Positions 18,894 to 27,792 are shown, counted from the first letter of the stretch. The stretch is DNA of 39,017 bases from Rickettsiales bacterium (GCA_018659605.1 JABJMA010000031.1:1-39017), one strand, 5' to 3'. Notes: generated from the sequence alone by a model not told the origin. Program-made: numbers and translations.

Positions 18894-18941
18894 AGTTAAA
18901 ATATATTCCTAACCTCTATCATAATTAAAATATCAAATAGA

Positions 18942-19017
18942 TGGTGCCCAGGGACGGATTCGAACCGCCGACACAAGGATTTTCAGTCCTTTGCTCTACC
19001 AACTGAGCTACCTGGGC
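18942..19017 (-). tRNA. tRNA-Phe (anticodon GAA)
   Basis: On the minus strand a 76-base cloverleaf begins GCCCAGG and ends CCTGGGC-A-CCA, so the CCA end is encoded. The D stem is GCTC/GAGC. The anticodon stem-loop reads GGA-CTGAAAA-TCC with GAA as anticodon, and the T arm contains TTCGAAT. All four stems pair, with one G-U pair in the T stem. It stands alone between mreC and tsaB. The gene is intact, with no sign of integration at its 3' end. Confidence 0.97.
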
Positions 19018-19105
19018 AAAAAAACACAATATTTACCAAACCTTATAACCAACACACTTAAAAGCATTTGATTAGTACTAGATAACGTGATTTTAGCAGG
19101 CACTA

Positions 19106-19133
19106 GCTATAGAAATAAACAAGCCAAAGTCAA
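19106..19133 (-). promoter_or_regulatory. Candidate promoter for tRNA-Phe
   Basis: In the 123-base gap between mreC and tRNA-Phe, the minus strand holds TTGACT (19128-19133) and TATAGC (19106-19111), 16 bases apart. Transcription would begin about 80 bases before the mature tRNA. A second, weaker pair lies nearer the tRNA. The call is by consensus only. Confidence 0.35.
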
Positions 19134-19140
19134 TATAATT

Positions 19141-19971
19141 TTATAAAAGCTTTTTTGTAATAACAGAGACGAAATCAAGTCGTTGTAACGAAACAAATGG
19201 CTGAACAAGGTATTGACTACCCAACTTTACCACTATTCCAACTGGTATGTCAGGAAAAAAGACTCCACCATCACCAGAAGTATACATAACCTCCCCAACC
19301 TCCAAAGAGTGGTTTTTCTTTAGATATTCTAAATAAGGCAAATTATTATAATCACCATACATAATTGCCCGCTCTCTAGATTTACTACTATATACTGAAA
19401 TGCGTGAGTTGGGGTCGTTATACAAAACAACCTGAGCATTCTCATTAAACACTTTATACACTCTGCCTACCAAACCCTTACCAGAGATAACAACCTGATT
19501 CCCTAGAACATTGTTATTACTACCAATATTCAATATTGCTAATGAGTTATAAGAAAAGGCCGAATTCAAAAAGATTCTTGCTGAAGTATAATCATATTCA
19601 GCTTTATTAAAGTTTAACAACTCTTTTAATGCTATATTTTCCTGGGAGTCTTTTTCAAGATATACCAAATATTTACGCAAATTTTCATTCTCTTTCATCA
19701 AGCGATCATTTAACTTAGATACATTATAAATATTTTTTACACCGGATTGCATTGATTGGTACAAAGAAAAAGGAGAGTCAAGCACCATCATCGAAGGGCT
19801 AAGCACTTTTAAGGAAGCTAATTTTAATGAGTGATCCAGCCCAGTACTTGAACGTGCTGTGAAGAAAAGTAGTAACGATAGCAATAAAAACAGCTCAGAT
19901 TTATAACAGGAGGTAACGTAAGAAAATAGAGTAGAGGTAGAGTCTGACTTAATAAAACGATGCTTATGCAT
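19141..19971 (-). CDS. mreC: Rod shape-determining protein MreC
   Basis: Periplasmic scaffold that links MreB to the cell-wall elongation enzymes. The 276 residues have a short cytoplasmic N-terminus, one membrane helix at about residues 27-39, a coiled-coil (about 70-110, including LNDRLMKENENLRKYL), and the C-terminal beta-barrel domain. In that domain GNQVVISGKGLVGRV, VVLYNDPNSRISVY and VGEVMYTSGDGGVFFPDIPVGIVV are family motifs. It follows mreB after 49 bases, the conserved mreB-mreC order. Neither mreD nor the penicillin-binding protein gene that often follows is found here. Its presence with MreB and lysC (diaminopimelate supply) suggests a peptidoglycan wall. Confidence 0.95.
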   Translation of the reverse strand: MHKHRFIKSDSTSTLFSYVTSCYKSELFLLLSLLLFFTARSSTGLDHSLKLASLKVLSPSMMVLDSPFSLYQSMQSGVKNIYNVSKLNDRLMKENENLRKYLVYLEKDSQENIALKELLNFNKAEYDYTSARIFLNSAFSYNSLAILNIGSNNNVLGNQVVISGKGLVGRVYKVFNENAQVVLYNDPNSRISVYSSKSRERAIMYGDYNNLPYLEYLKKNHSLEVGEVMYTSGDGGVFFPDIPVGIVVKLGSQYLVQPFVSLQRLDFVSVITKKLL

Positions 19972-20020
19972 AATCTAACAACAAAAGATATTGGTTAAAT
20001 TATAAAACATCACATATTAT

Positions 20021-21079
<1,059 letters not shown>

Positions 21080-21127
21080 TTAAATCAGTAGAGACTAACC
21101 CCTCTATTTAGAAAAGTCTAGCAAATT

Positions 21128-21874
21128 TTAACTATTTAAAAAATCATCAATATCCTGATCTGTGAGAGAGGATTCAGAACCTGCCTTCTTGCCTGTAGCT
21201 TTTTTAGACTCAGAGCCGGGCTCTTGCTCTTTTGTTAACGAGTAGCTTGAGCTCTGTAATCCATCCTTGCCCAAAGATGATTCTTCTTTTGCTGGCGCTG
21301 GTGCCTGAGTAGCCTGAGGCACTGGCTCTATTACCGGCGCTGGTGCCTGAGTAGCCTGAGGCACTGGCTCTATTACCGGCGCTGGTGCCTGAGTAGCCTG
21401 AGGCACTGGCTCTATTACCGGCGCTGATGCCTGTGCAGCCTGAGGCACCGACTCTATTACTGGAGACTCGTCTTTTACTGGTGCTGGCGCCTGAGTAGCC
21501 TGAGGCACCGGCTCTATTACTGGAGACTCGTCTTTTACCGGTGCTGGTGCCTGAGTATCCTGAGGCACTGATTCTAGGGATTGCTGTGGACTAGATTTAG
21601 CCCGCTTACTCTTATCGTCTATACTGGCTGAGCTATCCGCTGTATTAATAGCATATTCGCATAGCTCCCCAAAATCAACTCTGTTAGTCTTTGATAAGTC
21701 ATGTAGCTTCTCTAAACTCTGCATAACATTACCTGGGACAGAGCCCCCTCGTGCGCTAGACAACCAGTTTGATTGACTTTGTATAGGGTGCTTATCACCC
21801 CTTGGTTGACCAACATAAAAATCAACAGGATGATTCTGAGCCCCAAAAGAGCAAGGGATAGACAATTTTTTCAT
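21128..21874 (-). CDS. DUF2610 domain protein with proline-rich tandem-repeat tail
   Basis: A 248-residue protein in two parts. Residues 1-80 (MKKLSIPCSFGAQNHPVDFYVG, then KHPIQSQSNWLSSARGGSVP and VDFGELCEYAI) match the small DUF2610 family known from Rickettsiales; its function is not established. Family members are usually only about 70-100 residues. Here a low-complexity tail follows, with six copies of a VPQATQAPAP-VIEP type repeat at about residues 97-195. A charged Ser/Lys-rich region then ends in LTDQDIDDFLNS. There is no signal peptide or membrane segment. The DNA repeats are exact in three copies and GC-richer than their surroundings. A TATAAT at 21906-21911 on the minus strand may be its -10. 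It is divergent from dnaE and upstream of mreB. A secreted or surface role is possible but unproven. Confidence 0.82.
   Translation of the reverse strand: MKKLSIPCSFGAQNHPVDFYVGQPRGDKHPIQSQSNWLSSARGGSVPGNVMQSLEKLHDLSKTNRVDFGELCEYAINTADSSASIDDKSKRAKSSPQQSLESVPQDTQAPAPVKDESPVIEPVPQATQAPAPVKDESPVIESVPQAAQASAPVIEPVPQATQAPAPVIEPVPQATQAPAPVIEPVPQATQAPAPAKEESSLGKDGLQSSSYSLTKEQEPGSESKKATGKKAGSESSLTDQDIDDFLNS
21294..21580. repeat. In-frame 42-base tandem repeat (six units, two of 60 bases)
   Basis: Units at 21294-21335, 21336-21377 and 21378-21419 are identical over 42 bases. The unit from 21420 and the one at 21480-21539 are diverged and lengthened to 60 bases by an extra 18 bases coding for a Lys-Asp-Glu-Ser-Pro-Val segment; a last partial unit runs to about 21580. 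All units keep the reading frame of the DUF2610 gene, and each codes for 14 (or 20) residues rich in Pro, Ala, Gln and Val. Perfect identity of three copies points to recent expansion by slippage or recombination. Confidence 0.93.
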
Positions 21875-22051
21875 AGAAATCTAAAGCCTAAATTATTTAC
21901 ACAATATTATATTTCTGCATAATAAGGCAACTATTGCAACTATTATTTTGAATATAAAATTGACTATAGCCAAATAAAAATGATAAAATTGGCTGAACAT
22001 AATCTTCGCCGAAGAAGAAGCTATAAGACGGATCTTATTTTAAAACAACTA

Positions 22052-25000
22052 ATGCAAAGTCAAAATTTTATACATCTACGTATCAAAAGTAGTTATTCAC
22101 TTGGACAAAGCACATTAAGTATTTCTCAAATCATTAGCCTAGCCCAAAATAATTCTTTGCCGGCCATTGTATTGTCTGATAGAAATAATCTATTTGGCTG
22201 CCTAGAGTTTTCACTTCACGCCCAAGATTACGGTATCCAACCCATAATAGCTTTATGCTTAGATGTATTGCTTCCCAACAAAGATCATAAGCATGATAAA
22301 ATCTTACTAATTTGCCAGAATGAGACGGGGTTTAAAAATCTTTTGCAACTTACTAGCTTATATCATACTAGAGCCGACCAATCCTGCATTACTTTTAATG
22401 ATATAGAACAATATTCAGATGGATTAATCTGCCTCATTGCTGCAAAAGAGAGTTTTATCTATGATTTACTTTTAGATGGAGTTGAAAAAGATGCTCAAGA
22501 TCTAATCGATCAGTATGTTAATATTTTTAATGACCGATTATATATTGAACTTCAGCGACTTGGCGACAAAAATGAAATTGCAATTGAGAATACCCTGCTT
22601 AAAACCGCATTAGATAAAAACATCCCTATTGTAGCTACAAATAATGTTAGCTTCGCTCACAAAACTCAATATCAGGCCTATGATATATTAGGCTGCATTG
22701 TTAACAATCAATATGAATCTGACGAAAAAAGAATCAAACCTCCTCAGTCAGTATATTTTAAATCAAATAAGGAGATGTGTAGATTATTTGCAGATCTACC
22801 AGAAGCGATAGAAAACACTAGCCTAATTGCAAAACGCTGCTCTTTTTTTCCTACACAAAAAGACCCTATGCTACCACATTCTGAATGCGCAGAAGGTAGA
22901 AATGAAACTGACGAGCTCAAAGAGCAGGCTACCTCTGGATTAAAAACCCACTTATCCTCTCCTGAATATCAAGAATTTAGCTCAACAAAGATAGAGGAGT
23001 ATTATAAAAGACTAGATTACGAATTAAGCATAATCAATAAAATGGGATTTCCCGGTTACTTCCTCATTGTATCGGACTTTGTCAAATGGTGCAAAGATAA
23101 TAATGTACCAGTGGGTCCAGGTAGAGGTTCCGGAGCCGGTTCAATAGTAGCATGGTCATTAAGTATCACCGGTCTAGACCCTCTTAGATTTGGATTGTTA
23201 TTTGAAAGATTCTTAAATCCGGAACGTGTTTCAATGCCAGATTTTGACATAGATTTCTGCCAGGAAAAGCGTGACCGAGTAATCAAATATGTTTGTCAGA
23301 AATATGGACAAGAAAAAGTCGCTAGCATCATTACTTTTGGAAAGTTACAAGCTAAAGCAGTATTAAAGGATGTAGGAAGAGTTCTACAAATGCCCTATAA
23401 AAGAGTAGATGATATATGCAAGATGATTCCTTTTAACCCTGTTAACCCGGTTACACTTGGACAAGCAGTTTCTATGGATCGTAATCTTAGATCGGCAAGA
23501 GAACAAGATCCTGAGATAAGAAAATTAATAGATATCTCCTTGCAATTAGAAGGGTTAAATCGCCATGTATCAACACATGCAGCTGGAATTGTGATTGGCG
23601 AAAGCGATTTAACAAAAGTTATTCCTTTATATAGAGACCCTAGATCAGAAATGCCAGTTGTACAATATTCAATGAAATATACAGAAAAAGCTGGATTAGT
23701 AAAATTTGACTTTCTGGGTCTCAAAACTCTTACTACTATAGACAAAACTCTAGAAATACTAAGAGCCCAATCAATTGATATTAATATTGACACAATCAAT
23801 ATTGCCGACAAAAAGACCTTTGAATTACTTAGTAGTGGTAATGCCGTTGGTATATTTCAGCTTGAAAGTGCAGGAATGCGCGACTGCTTAAAAAAATTAA
23901 GACCTGATACAATTGAAGATATTATCGCTTTAATTTCCCTATATAGGCCGGGACCTATGGATAATATACCAAGCTACATTGCTAGAAAACATAATTTAGA
24001 GCCTGTTGAATATCCCCACCCTCTACTTGAAGAATGTCTAAAAGAAACTTTTGGAGTAATTATTTACCAAGAACAAGTAATGCAAATAGCCCAAATATTA
24101 GCTGGATATTCTCTTGGGGATGCTGATTTACTCAGAAGAGCTATGGGAAAGAAAATCAAAGCTGAGATGGATGCCCAAAGAAATATTTTTATACAGGGTG
24201 CTAAAGAAAATAAAATTATCGAAACACAAGCCTCCGAAATTTTTGACTTAGTAGCCAAATTTGCTGGTTACGGATTTAATAAGTCACATGCAGCAGCTTA
24301 CGCAATGATAGGCTATCAAACCGCTTACTGCAAGGCCCATTACCCTGTAGAGTTTATGATAGCCACTTTGAATATGGATATTCATGACACAGACAAACTG
24401 AATTATTTTGTTCAGGAAATAAAAAGAATGGATATAAAAATCCTACCACCCTCTATTAACAACTCATCTAGCTTATTCAAGCTAAGCTATAGAGAAGATA
24501 ATAAAGTTATAGAATATGCATTATCAGCGATTAAATCTGTAGGCTTAAAGGCTATGGAAGAGCTGATCTCAATAAGAGATGAAAAAGGTAATTTTACAGA
24601 TATTTACGACTTTCTGGAGAAAACAGCTTATATCATTAATAAAAAAAGTTTGGAGAATTTAATAAATTCTGGAAGCCTAGATGAAATAGCACCGAACAGA
24701 TCATTACTCGCTCACAACATAGATTTACTACTCAAATATGCAGCAAGTTATAAAAATGATATTGAAAGCAACCAATCATCGTTATTTGCAACAGCAGATA
24801 ATCACAATTCATTAAAACCAGATCTAAAGCACGTTCCGGAGTCACTTCAGTCCAACTTACTTGATATGGAGTTTACAGGCCTAGGATTCTACCTTACCTC
24901 TCACCCGATAGAATCATATGAATATCTCTATAACAATACCAGCATAATAAAATCATATGATGTTAATACTAGCTTTGATATTGGTGAGCATAAAATAAGC

Positions 25001-25465
25001 CTTATGGGAGTAGTTATTAATTATAAACAACGATCTGGCAAAAATGGACGATTTGTCACAATGACACTATCTGATTCATCAGGAATATTTGAGGTGTCAA
25101 TTTTTGATGGAGATATTATTGAGAATGCCCGAAACCTATTTGTAAATGGCACAAGGATATTTATTAGCGCCTCATTATTTAAAGACGAGTCTGGCTATAG
25201 AATATCTGTTAAACAAATAATATTACTAGAACAATATGTTCATAATCTACAAATAGATCTTCAAATTTTATTAGATCAGAGCTTTGAATTAGATCATTTT
25301 ACCAAATTTCTATCTAAGAAATCTAGTGTTTCAGCAAATTTAAGCTTCGAAATCATGTATAAAGATCATAAAATAAAACTATCCTGCGTAAAAAAACACC
25401 CGGTCTTACTAAAGGATATCGATAAAAACGTAAAAAATATTCACGTAAGAGTTGATAGAGGCTAA
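22052..25465 (+). CDS. dnaE: DNA polymerase III alpha subunit
   Basis: Catalytic subunit of the replicative DNA polymerase. The N-terminal PHP domain starts FIHLRIKSSYSLGQSTL. The palm has GPGRGSGAGSIVAW, followed by PDFDIDFC with two catalytic aspartates, and KFDFLGLKTLTTI with the third. The fingers contain IALYRPG-like ISLYRPGPMDNI and YQEQVMQIAQILAGYSLGDADLLRRAMGKK. A helix-hairpin-helix region (ALSAIKSVGLKAME) and a C-terminal OB fold (ISLMGVVINYKQRSGKNGRFVTM) follow. I choose the ATG at 22052 (1137 residues) because family members begin only a few residues before the HLR motif. An upstream in-frame ATG at 21980 would add 24 arginine- and lysine-rich residues and cannot be excluded. Neither start has a clear Shine-Dalgarno sequence. 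Confidence 0.97.
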   Translation: MQSQNFIHLRIKSSYSLGQSTLSISQIISLAQNNSLPAIVLSDRNNLFGCLEFSLHAQDYGIQPIIALCLDVLLPNKDHKHDKILLICQNETGFKNLLQLTSLYHTRADQSCITFNDIEQYSDGLICLIAAKESFIYDLLLDGVEKDAQDLIDQYVNIFNDRLYIELQRLGDKNEIAIENTLLKTALDKNIPIVATNNVSFAHKTQYQAYDILGCIVNNQYESDEKRIKPPQSVYFKSNKEMCRLFADLPEAIENTSLIAKRCSFFPTQKDPMLPHSECAEGRNETDELKEQATSGLKTHLSSPEYQEFSSTKIEEYYKRLDYELSIINKMGFPGYFLIVSDFVKWCKDNNVPVGPGRGSGAGSIVAWSLSITGLDPLRFGLLFERFLNPERVSMPDFDIDFCQEKRDRVIKYVCQKYGQEKVASIITFGKLQAKAVLKDVGRVLQMPYKRVDDICKMIPFNPVNPVTLGQAVSMDRNLRSAREQDPEIRKLIDISLQLEGLNRHVSTHAAGIVIGESDLTKVIPLYRDPRSEMPVVQYSMKYTEKAGLVKFDFLGLKTLTTIDKTLEILRAQSIDINIDTINIADKKTFELLSSGNAVGIFQLESAGMRDCLKKLRPDTIEDIIALISLYRPGPMDNIPSYIARKHNLEPVEYPHPLLEECLKETFGVIIYQEQVMQIAQILAGYSLGDADLLRRAMGKKIKAEMDAQRNIFIQGAKENKIIETQASEIFDLVAKFAGYGFNKSHAAAYAMIGYQTAYCKAHYPVEFMIATLNMDIHDTDKLNYFVQEIKRMDIKILPPSINNSSSLFKLSYREDNKVIEYALSAIKSVGLKAMEELISIRDEKGNFTDIYDFLEKTAYIINKKSLENLINSGSLDEIAPNRSLLAHNIDLLLKYAASYKNDIESNQSSLFATADNHNSLKPDLKHVPESLQSNLLDMEFTGLGFYLTSHPIESYEYLYNNTSIIKSYDVNTSFDIGEHKISLMGVVINYKQRSGKNGRFVTMTLSDSSGIFEVSIFDGDIIENARNLFVNGTRIFISASLFKDESGYRISVKQIILLEQYVHNLQIDLQILLDQSFELDHFTKFLSKKSSVSANLSFEIMYKDHKIKLSCVKKHPVLLKDIDKNVKNIHVRVDRG

Positions 25466-25523
25466 AAACTGCACATTTATGCGTATTTTCTCAACTAAAC
25501 TACTTGATAAATAAAAAAACTAT

Positions 25524-25529
25524 TATAAT
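25524..25529 (+). promoter_or_regulatory. Candidate -10 element of the HU gene
   Basis: A consensus TATAAT lies 42 bases before the HU start codon. The best upstream -35 match, TTGATA at 25504-25509, is only 14 bases away, shorter than normal, so the -35 is uncertain. Confidence 0.45.
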
Positions 25530-25571
25530 CCTCTAAACTACAGTTAGTAACATTAATTTTTGGATATAGCT

Positions 25572-25847
25572 ATGAGTAAAGCACAATTGATCAAGAAGAT
25601 CTCAGTACAAACTGGGGAAAGCCAACAAAAAGTTAACGATTTCATCAAATCTTTTATTGAGAATGTACAAGGTATCGTTTCTGAAGGCGAACAAGTAACC
25701 TTAATCGGTTTTGGAACCTTTTATAAAGCTTATAGAAAAGCTACAGAAGGACGTAACCCTCAAACTGGTGAAAAGATTCAAATTAAGGCAGCTAATTTGC
25801 CTAAATTTAGAGCTGGTAAAAAATTCAAAGAAGCTGTTGTTAGTTAA
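25572..25847 (+). CDS. hup: DNA-binding protein HU
   Basis: Small histone-like protein that bends and compacts DNA as a dimer. From the ATG at 25572 it is 91 residues, the normal HU length; an in-frame TTG four codons upstream is possible but does not fit the family N-terminus. Motifs: SKAQLIKKISVQTG at the start, VTLIGFGTFYKAYRKATEGRNPQTGE (the DNA-binding arm with the conserved RNP), and PKFRAGKKFKEAV at the end. The GKKFKEAV ending and the lack of IHF-specific residues favour HU over IHF-beta. It has its own TATAAT -10 and ends in a strong terminator, so it is a single-gene unit. Confidence 0.96.
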   Translation: MSKAQLIKKISVQTGESQQKVNDFIKSFIENVQGIVSEGEQVTLIGFGTFYKAYRKATEGRNPQTGEKIQIKAANLPKFRAGKKFKEAVVS

Positions 25848-25880
25848 TTTCCAACACAACTTTGTTTATACAGAATAATA

Positions 25881-25908
25881 AAAAGCAGGCTTTTAGCCTG
25901 CTTTTTTT
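25881..25908. terminator. Rho-independent terminator between HU and the SNase-like gene
   Basis: A 10-base stem (AAAAGCAGGC/GCCTGCTTTT) with a TTTTA loop is followed on the plus strand by a run of Ts to 25908. On the minus strand the same stem is followed by TTTTTATTATT, so it can also terminate the leftward SNase-like gene, whose stop codon (25907-25909) touches it. It is the clearest intrinsic terminator in the window. Confidence 0.92.
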
Positions 25909-26365
25909 ATTTACACCAATTATGTTTCTTTGTTCCTACAGCAATTGCTAAATTTTCTTTTAGCAATTTATCACTTAATGATTGCTGATCCACCAAGACA
26001 TCACCCTTTAACCTTCCAGACTTAGTTTTCTCGATATTAACTAAATCAATCCGTGAGGATGATTTAACTATATTCGATACTAACTTCTTAGCCTTCTTAG
26101 CTTTGGCTTTCTCACATTTATCCTTAGCTCTAATTTTAGCTGTTTTGACTTCAGATAGCTCAAACTTCAACTTGCTGCCAAGCAAGGGGTGTGCATCAAG
26201 GATATTAAATACCAAACTGTCACCATCATAATTGCTAACATATTGTGCGCATGATAATTTATCTATATCATGTTTACATTCAGTGGGGTTAAAAGAAAGT
26301 GCATTACTACTAAGAGTAACAAAAGTTGCGAAACTGACGAGCGAAATATGTACTACATTTTTCAT
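25907..26365 (-). CDS. Secreted SNase-like (thermonuclease-fold) protein, probably inactive
   Basis: A 152-residue protein with a signal peptide (about residues 1-24, ending LSSNALSF). The rest follows the periplasmic staphylococcal nuclease-like family: YDGDSLVFNI near residue 46, PLLGSKL, a cysteine/lysine-rich helix (KCEKAKAKKAKKLV), SGRLKGDVLVD near residue 117, LLKENLAIAVG and a final KKHNWC. Aligning by eye, the catalytic Arg35, Asp40 and Glu43 of staphylococcal nuclease are replaced by Glu, Lys and Lys (around LSEVKTAKIR), while the later Arg (SGRL) remains. The fold is therefore probably kept and nuclease activity lost; the cysteines suggest disulfide bonds in the periplasm. The promoter sits so close to the ATG that the mRNA may be leaderless. 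The family call is moderately sure. Confidence 0.72.
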   Translation of the reverse strand: MKNVVHISLVSFATFVTLSSNALSFNPTECKHDIDKLSCAQYVSNYDGDSLVFNILDAHPLLGSKLKFELSEVKTAKIRAKDKCEKAKAKKAKKLVSNIVKSSSRIDLVNIEKTKSGRLKGDVLVDQQSLSDKLLKENLAIAVGTKKHNWCK

Positions 26366-26372
26366 ATTTCGC

Positions 26373-26400
26373 TTTATAAAACTGACAGAAGATAAGTCAA
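26373..26400 (-). promoter_or_regulatory. Promoter of the SNase-like gene, possibly giving a leaderless mRNA
   Basis: On the minus strand TTGACT (26395-26400) and TATAAA (26373-26378) are 16 bases apart. Only seven bases separate the -10 from the ATG at 26363-26365, so transcription would begin at or next to the start codon. Confidence 0.6.
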
Positions 26401-26462
26401 CTAATTTATCACATAATTTACAAGATTTAGACTAGAAAGAGAGTCAGTTAGCTTGTTTTTTT

Positions 26463-26541
26463 CCATAGGGACGAATATTCATACGCCAGGTTACCGATCG
26501 AGTAACAATTAAAAAAACAGCTGCGACACTCTGTCCCTACG
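26463..26541. repeat. About 79-base inverted-repeat element (MITE-like) at the ubiG stop
   Basis: The ends CCATAGGGACGAA (plus strand, from 26463) and CGTAGGGACAGA (minus strand, from 26541) form imperfect terminal inverted repeats sharing TAGGGAC. Between them lie GTTACCGATCGAGTAAC, itself nearly palindromic, and an A-run. The element is visibly GC-richer than its flanks. It supplies the TAG stop codon of ubiG. No transposase gene and no certain target duplication are seen. It could be a small mobile-element remnant or a structured RNA/terminator. Confidence 0.45.
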
Positions 26542-27268
26542 TCTTTTTAAATAATAAAATATAATTTTGCGAAACATCCTTTGACTCTGACCAGCTATCA
26601 TTAAATATATTATATTTTGCACCGATAAGATCAAGATGCTGAATTTTATTTTGCTTGGCAAGGAATCTAACAATCTCAGATGGCTTTAGAAATTTCTGCC
26701 ATTTATGTGCGCCACGAGGTAACCATTGCAATATATATTCAGCTGCCATTTTTGCCAGAAGTAATGATTTCATAGTCCTATTAATAGTCGCAACAAACAT
26801 TATGCCTCCATCAGATAATAGCTTGCTACAATTTATAAGGAACTCCTCTGGATTATCTACATGCTCAATAACCTCCATAACTAGGATTACCTTAAACTTG
26901 TTTGTTTCTGGCATATCCTCAATAAGGGATTGCTTATAATTAATTTTAAGATTTTGCTTTTCAGCATGTAATTGAGCAATTTTTATATTCTTCAAAGATG
27001 CATCAATTGCAGTTACATCGGCATTGAGTTTCGCCATAGGCTCCGCTAATAAACCACCTCCACAACCAACATCTAAAACAGAAATCCCCTCAAAGGAGTT
27101 ATTGGTTTTTAAATTAAAATTTTCAATGATTTTAGCCTTTATATAGGGGACCCTGCATAGATTAAATTTGTGCAATATTGCAAACTTACCACTACTACTC
27201 CACCATTGATCAGCTATTTTCTCAAACTTCTCAACTTCTGCATAATCAACTGATGTTGTTTTATTCAT
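26537..27268 (-). CDS. ubiG: Ubiquinone biosynthesis O-methyltransferase UbiG
   Basis: SAM-dependent methyltransferase performing both O-methylations of ubiquinone synthesis. I start it at the ATG at 27266-27268 (243 residues) because the family begins TTSVDYAEVEKFEKIADQWW. An upstream in-frame ATG at 27349 would add 27 residues lying over the end of the flavin reductase gene and resembling nothing in the family. Motifs: the SAM-binding VLDVGCGGGLLAEPMAKL, the acidic VTAIDAS, VILVMEVIEHVDNPEEF, and LPRGAHKWQKFLKPSEI, which is specific to UbiG. It starts 7 bases after the flavin reductase stop. Its last residues and stop codon run into the 79-base inverted-repeat element. Confidence 0.94.
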   Translation of the reverse strand: MNKTTSVDYAEVEKFEKIADQWWSSSGKFAILHKFNLCRVPYIKAKIIENFNLKTNNSFEGISVLDVGCGGGLLAEPMAKLNADVTAIDASLKNIKIAQLHAEKQNLKINYKQSLIEDMPETNKFKVILVMEVIEHVDNPEEFLINCSKLLSDGGIMFVATINRTMKSLLLAKMAAEYILQWLPRGAHKWQKFLKPSEIVRFLAKQNKIQHLDLIGAKYNIFNDSWSESKDVSQNYILLFKKT

Positions 27269-27275
27269 CCAATTA

Positions 27276-27743
27276 TTAAGAAAATTGAGAATTATAATAA
27301 ATAAGAGGCTCTTTTGAATCATCATTATCCATGTGATATACCTCGCCAATAATAATATGATGATCGCCTATTTTGTGCGAGCTATGTAATTTACAAGATA
27401 TCAATGCTAAATTATCATCAAAATATGAATTCCCCTTATCATCCTCAATATAATCAATATCAGAAAATTTATCATTATGACTTTTAGCGAAATGATTTGC
27501 CAAATCTTTTTGGTTTTTAGACAAGATATTAATATTGAAATATTCACTATTAAGAAAAGCTGTACTTGAATGCGATGACTCACCAAGGTTGAATAGGATA
27601 AGGGCAGGAGTTAAAGACAAGGAAGTAAAAGAATTAATGGTCACACCATAATGAATACCCTCATATTTAGTTGTTGCAACAGTAACCCCAGTAGCAAATC
27701 TACCTAAGGTTTTTTTAAATTTTTGGCAAAGATCTTGATTCAT
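27276..27743 (-). CDS. Flavin reductase-like domain protein (FMN-binding split barrel)
   Basis: A 155-residue member of the flavin reductase-like family, whose members bind FMN and often reduce flavin with NAD(P)H for a partner monooxygenase. Visible signatures are FKKTLGRFATGVTVATTKYEG at the N-terminus, GVTINSFTSLSLTPALILFNL (flavin-binding), the FNINILSKNQKDLANHFA segment, and HHIIIGEVYHM with PLIYYNSQF at the end. The substrate is unknown. It lies directly before ubiG on the same strand and is divergent from lysC. A link to ubiquinone hydroxylation is possible from position only. The family call is secure; the specific reaction is not. Confidence 0.85.
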   Translation of the reverse strand: MNQDLCQKFKKTLGRFATGVTVATTKYEGIHYGVTINSFTSLSLTPALILFNLGESSHSSTAFLNSEYFNINILSKNQKDLANHFAKSHNDKFSDIDYIEDDKGNSYFDDNLALISCKLHSSHKIGDHHIIIGEVYHMDNDDSKEPLIYYNSQFS

Positions 27744-27763
27744 TGTAAAAAATAGTCTTAATA

Positions 27764-27792
27764 TTAGCAGTTTTATATTTAATATATATAAT
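27764..27792 (+). promoter_or_regulatory. Candidate promoter of lysC
   Basis: TTAGCA at 27764-27769 and TATAAT at 27787-27792 are 17 bases apart, giving a leader of about 34 bases before the lysC ATG. No attenuator-like hairpin or lysine riboswitch fits in this short space. Confidence 0.5.

Noticed and set aside
18942-19140. tRNA-Phe as an integration site for a genomic island containing the T4SS
   Set aside because: The 3' end of the tRNA has no repeated copy visible downstream, there is no integrase, and the T4SS block has the same composition as its surroundings.
21294-21580. Regular repeats resembling a CRISPR array
   Set aside because: The units are directly adjacent without spacers, keep a reading frame and code for a repetitive protein tail; no cas genes are present.
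25560-25571. TTG start four codons before the HU ATG
   Set aside because: HU proteins begin at the position of the ATG at 25572.
27269-27349. Longer UbiG from an upstream ATG
   Set aside because: The extra 27 residues overlap the flavin reductase gene and do not resemble the UbiG N-terminus, while the internal ATG gives the family start.
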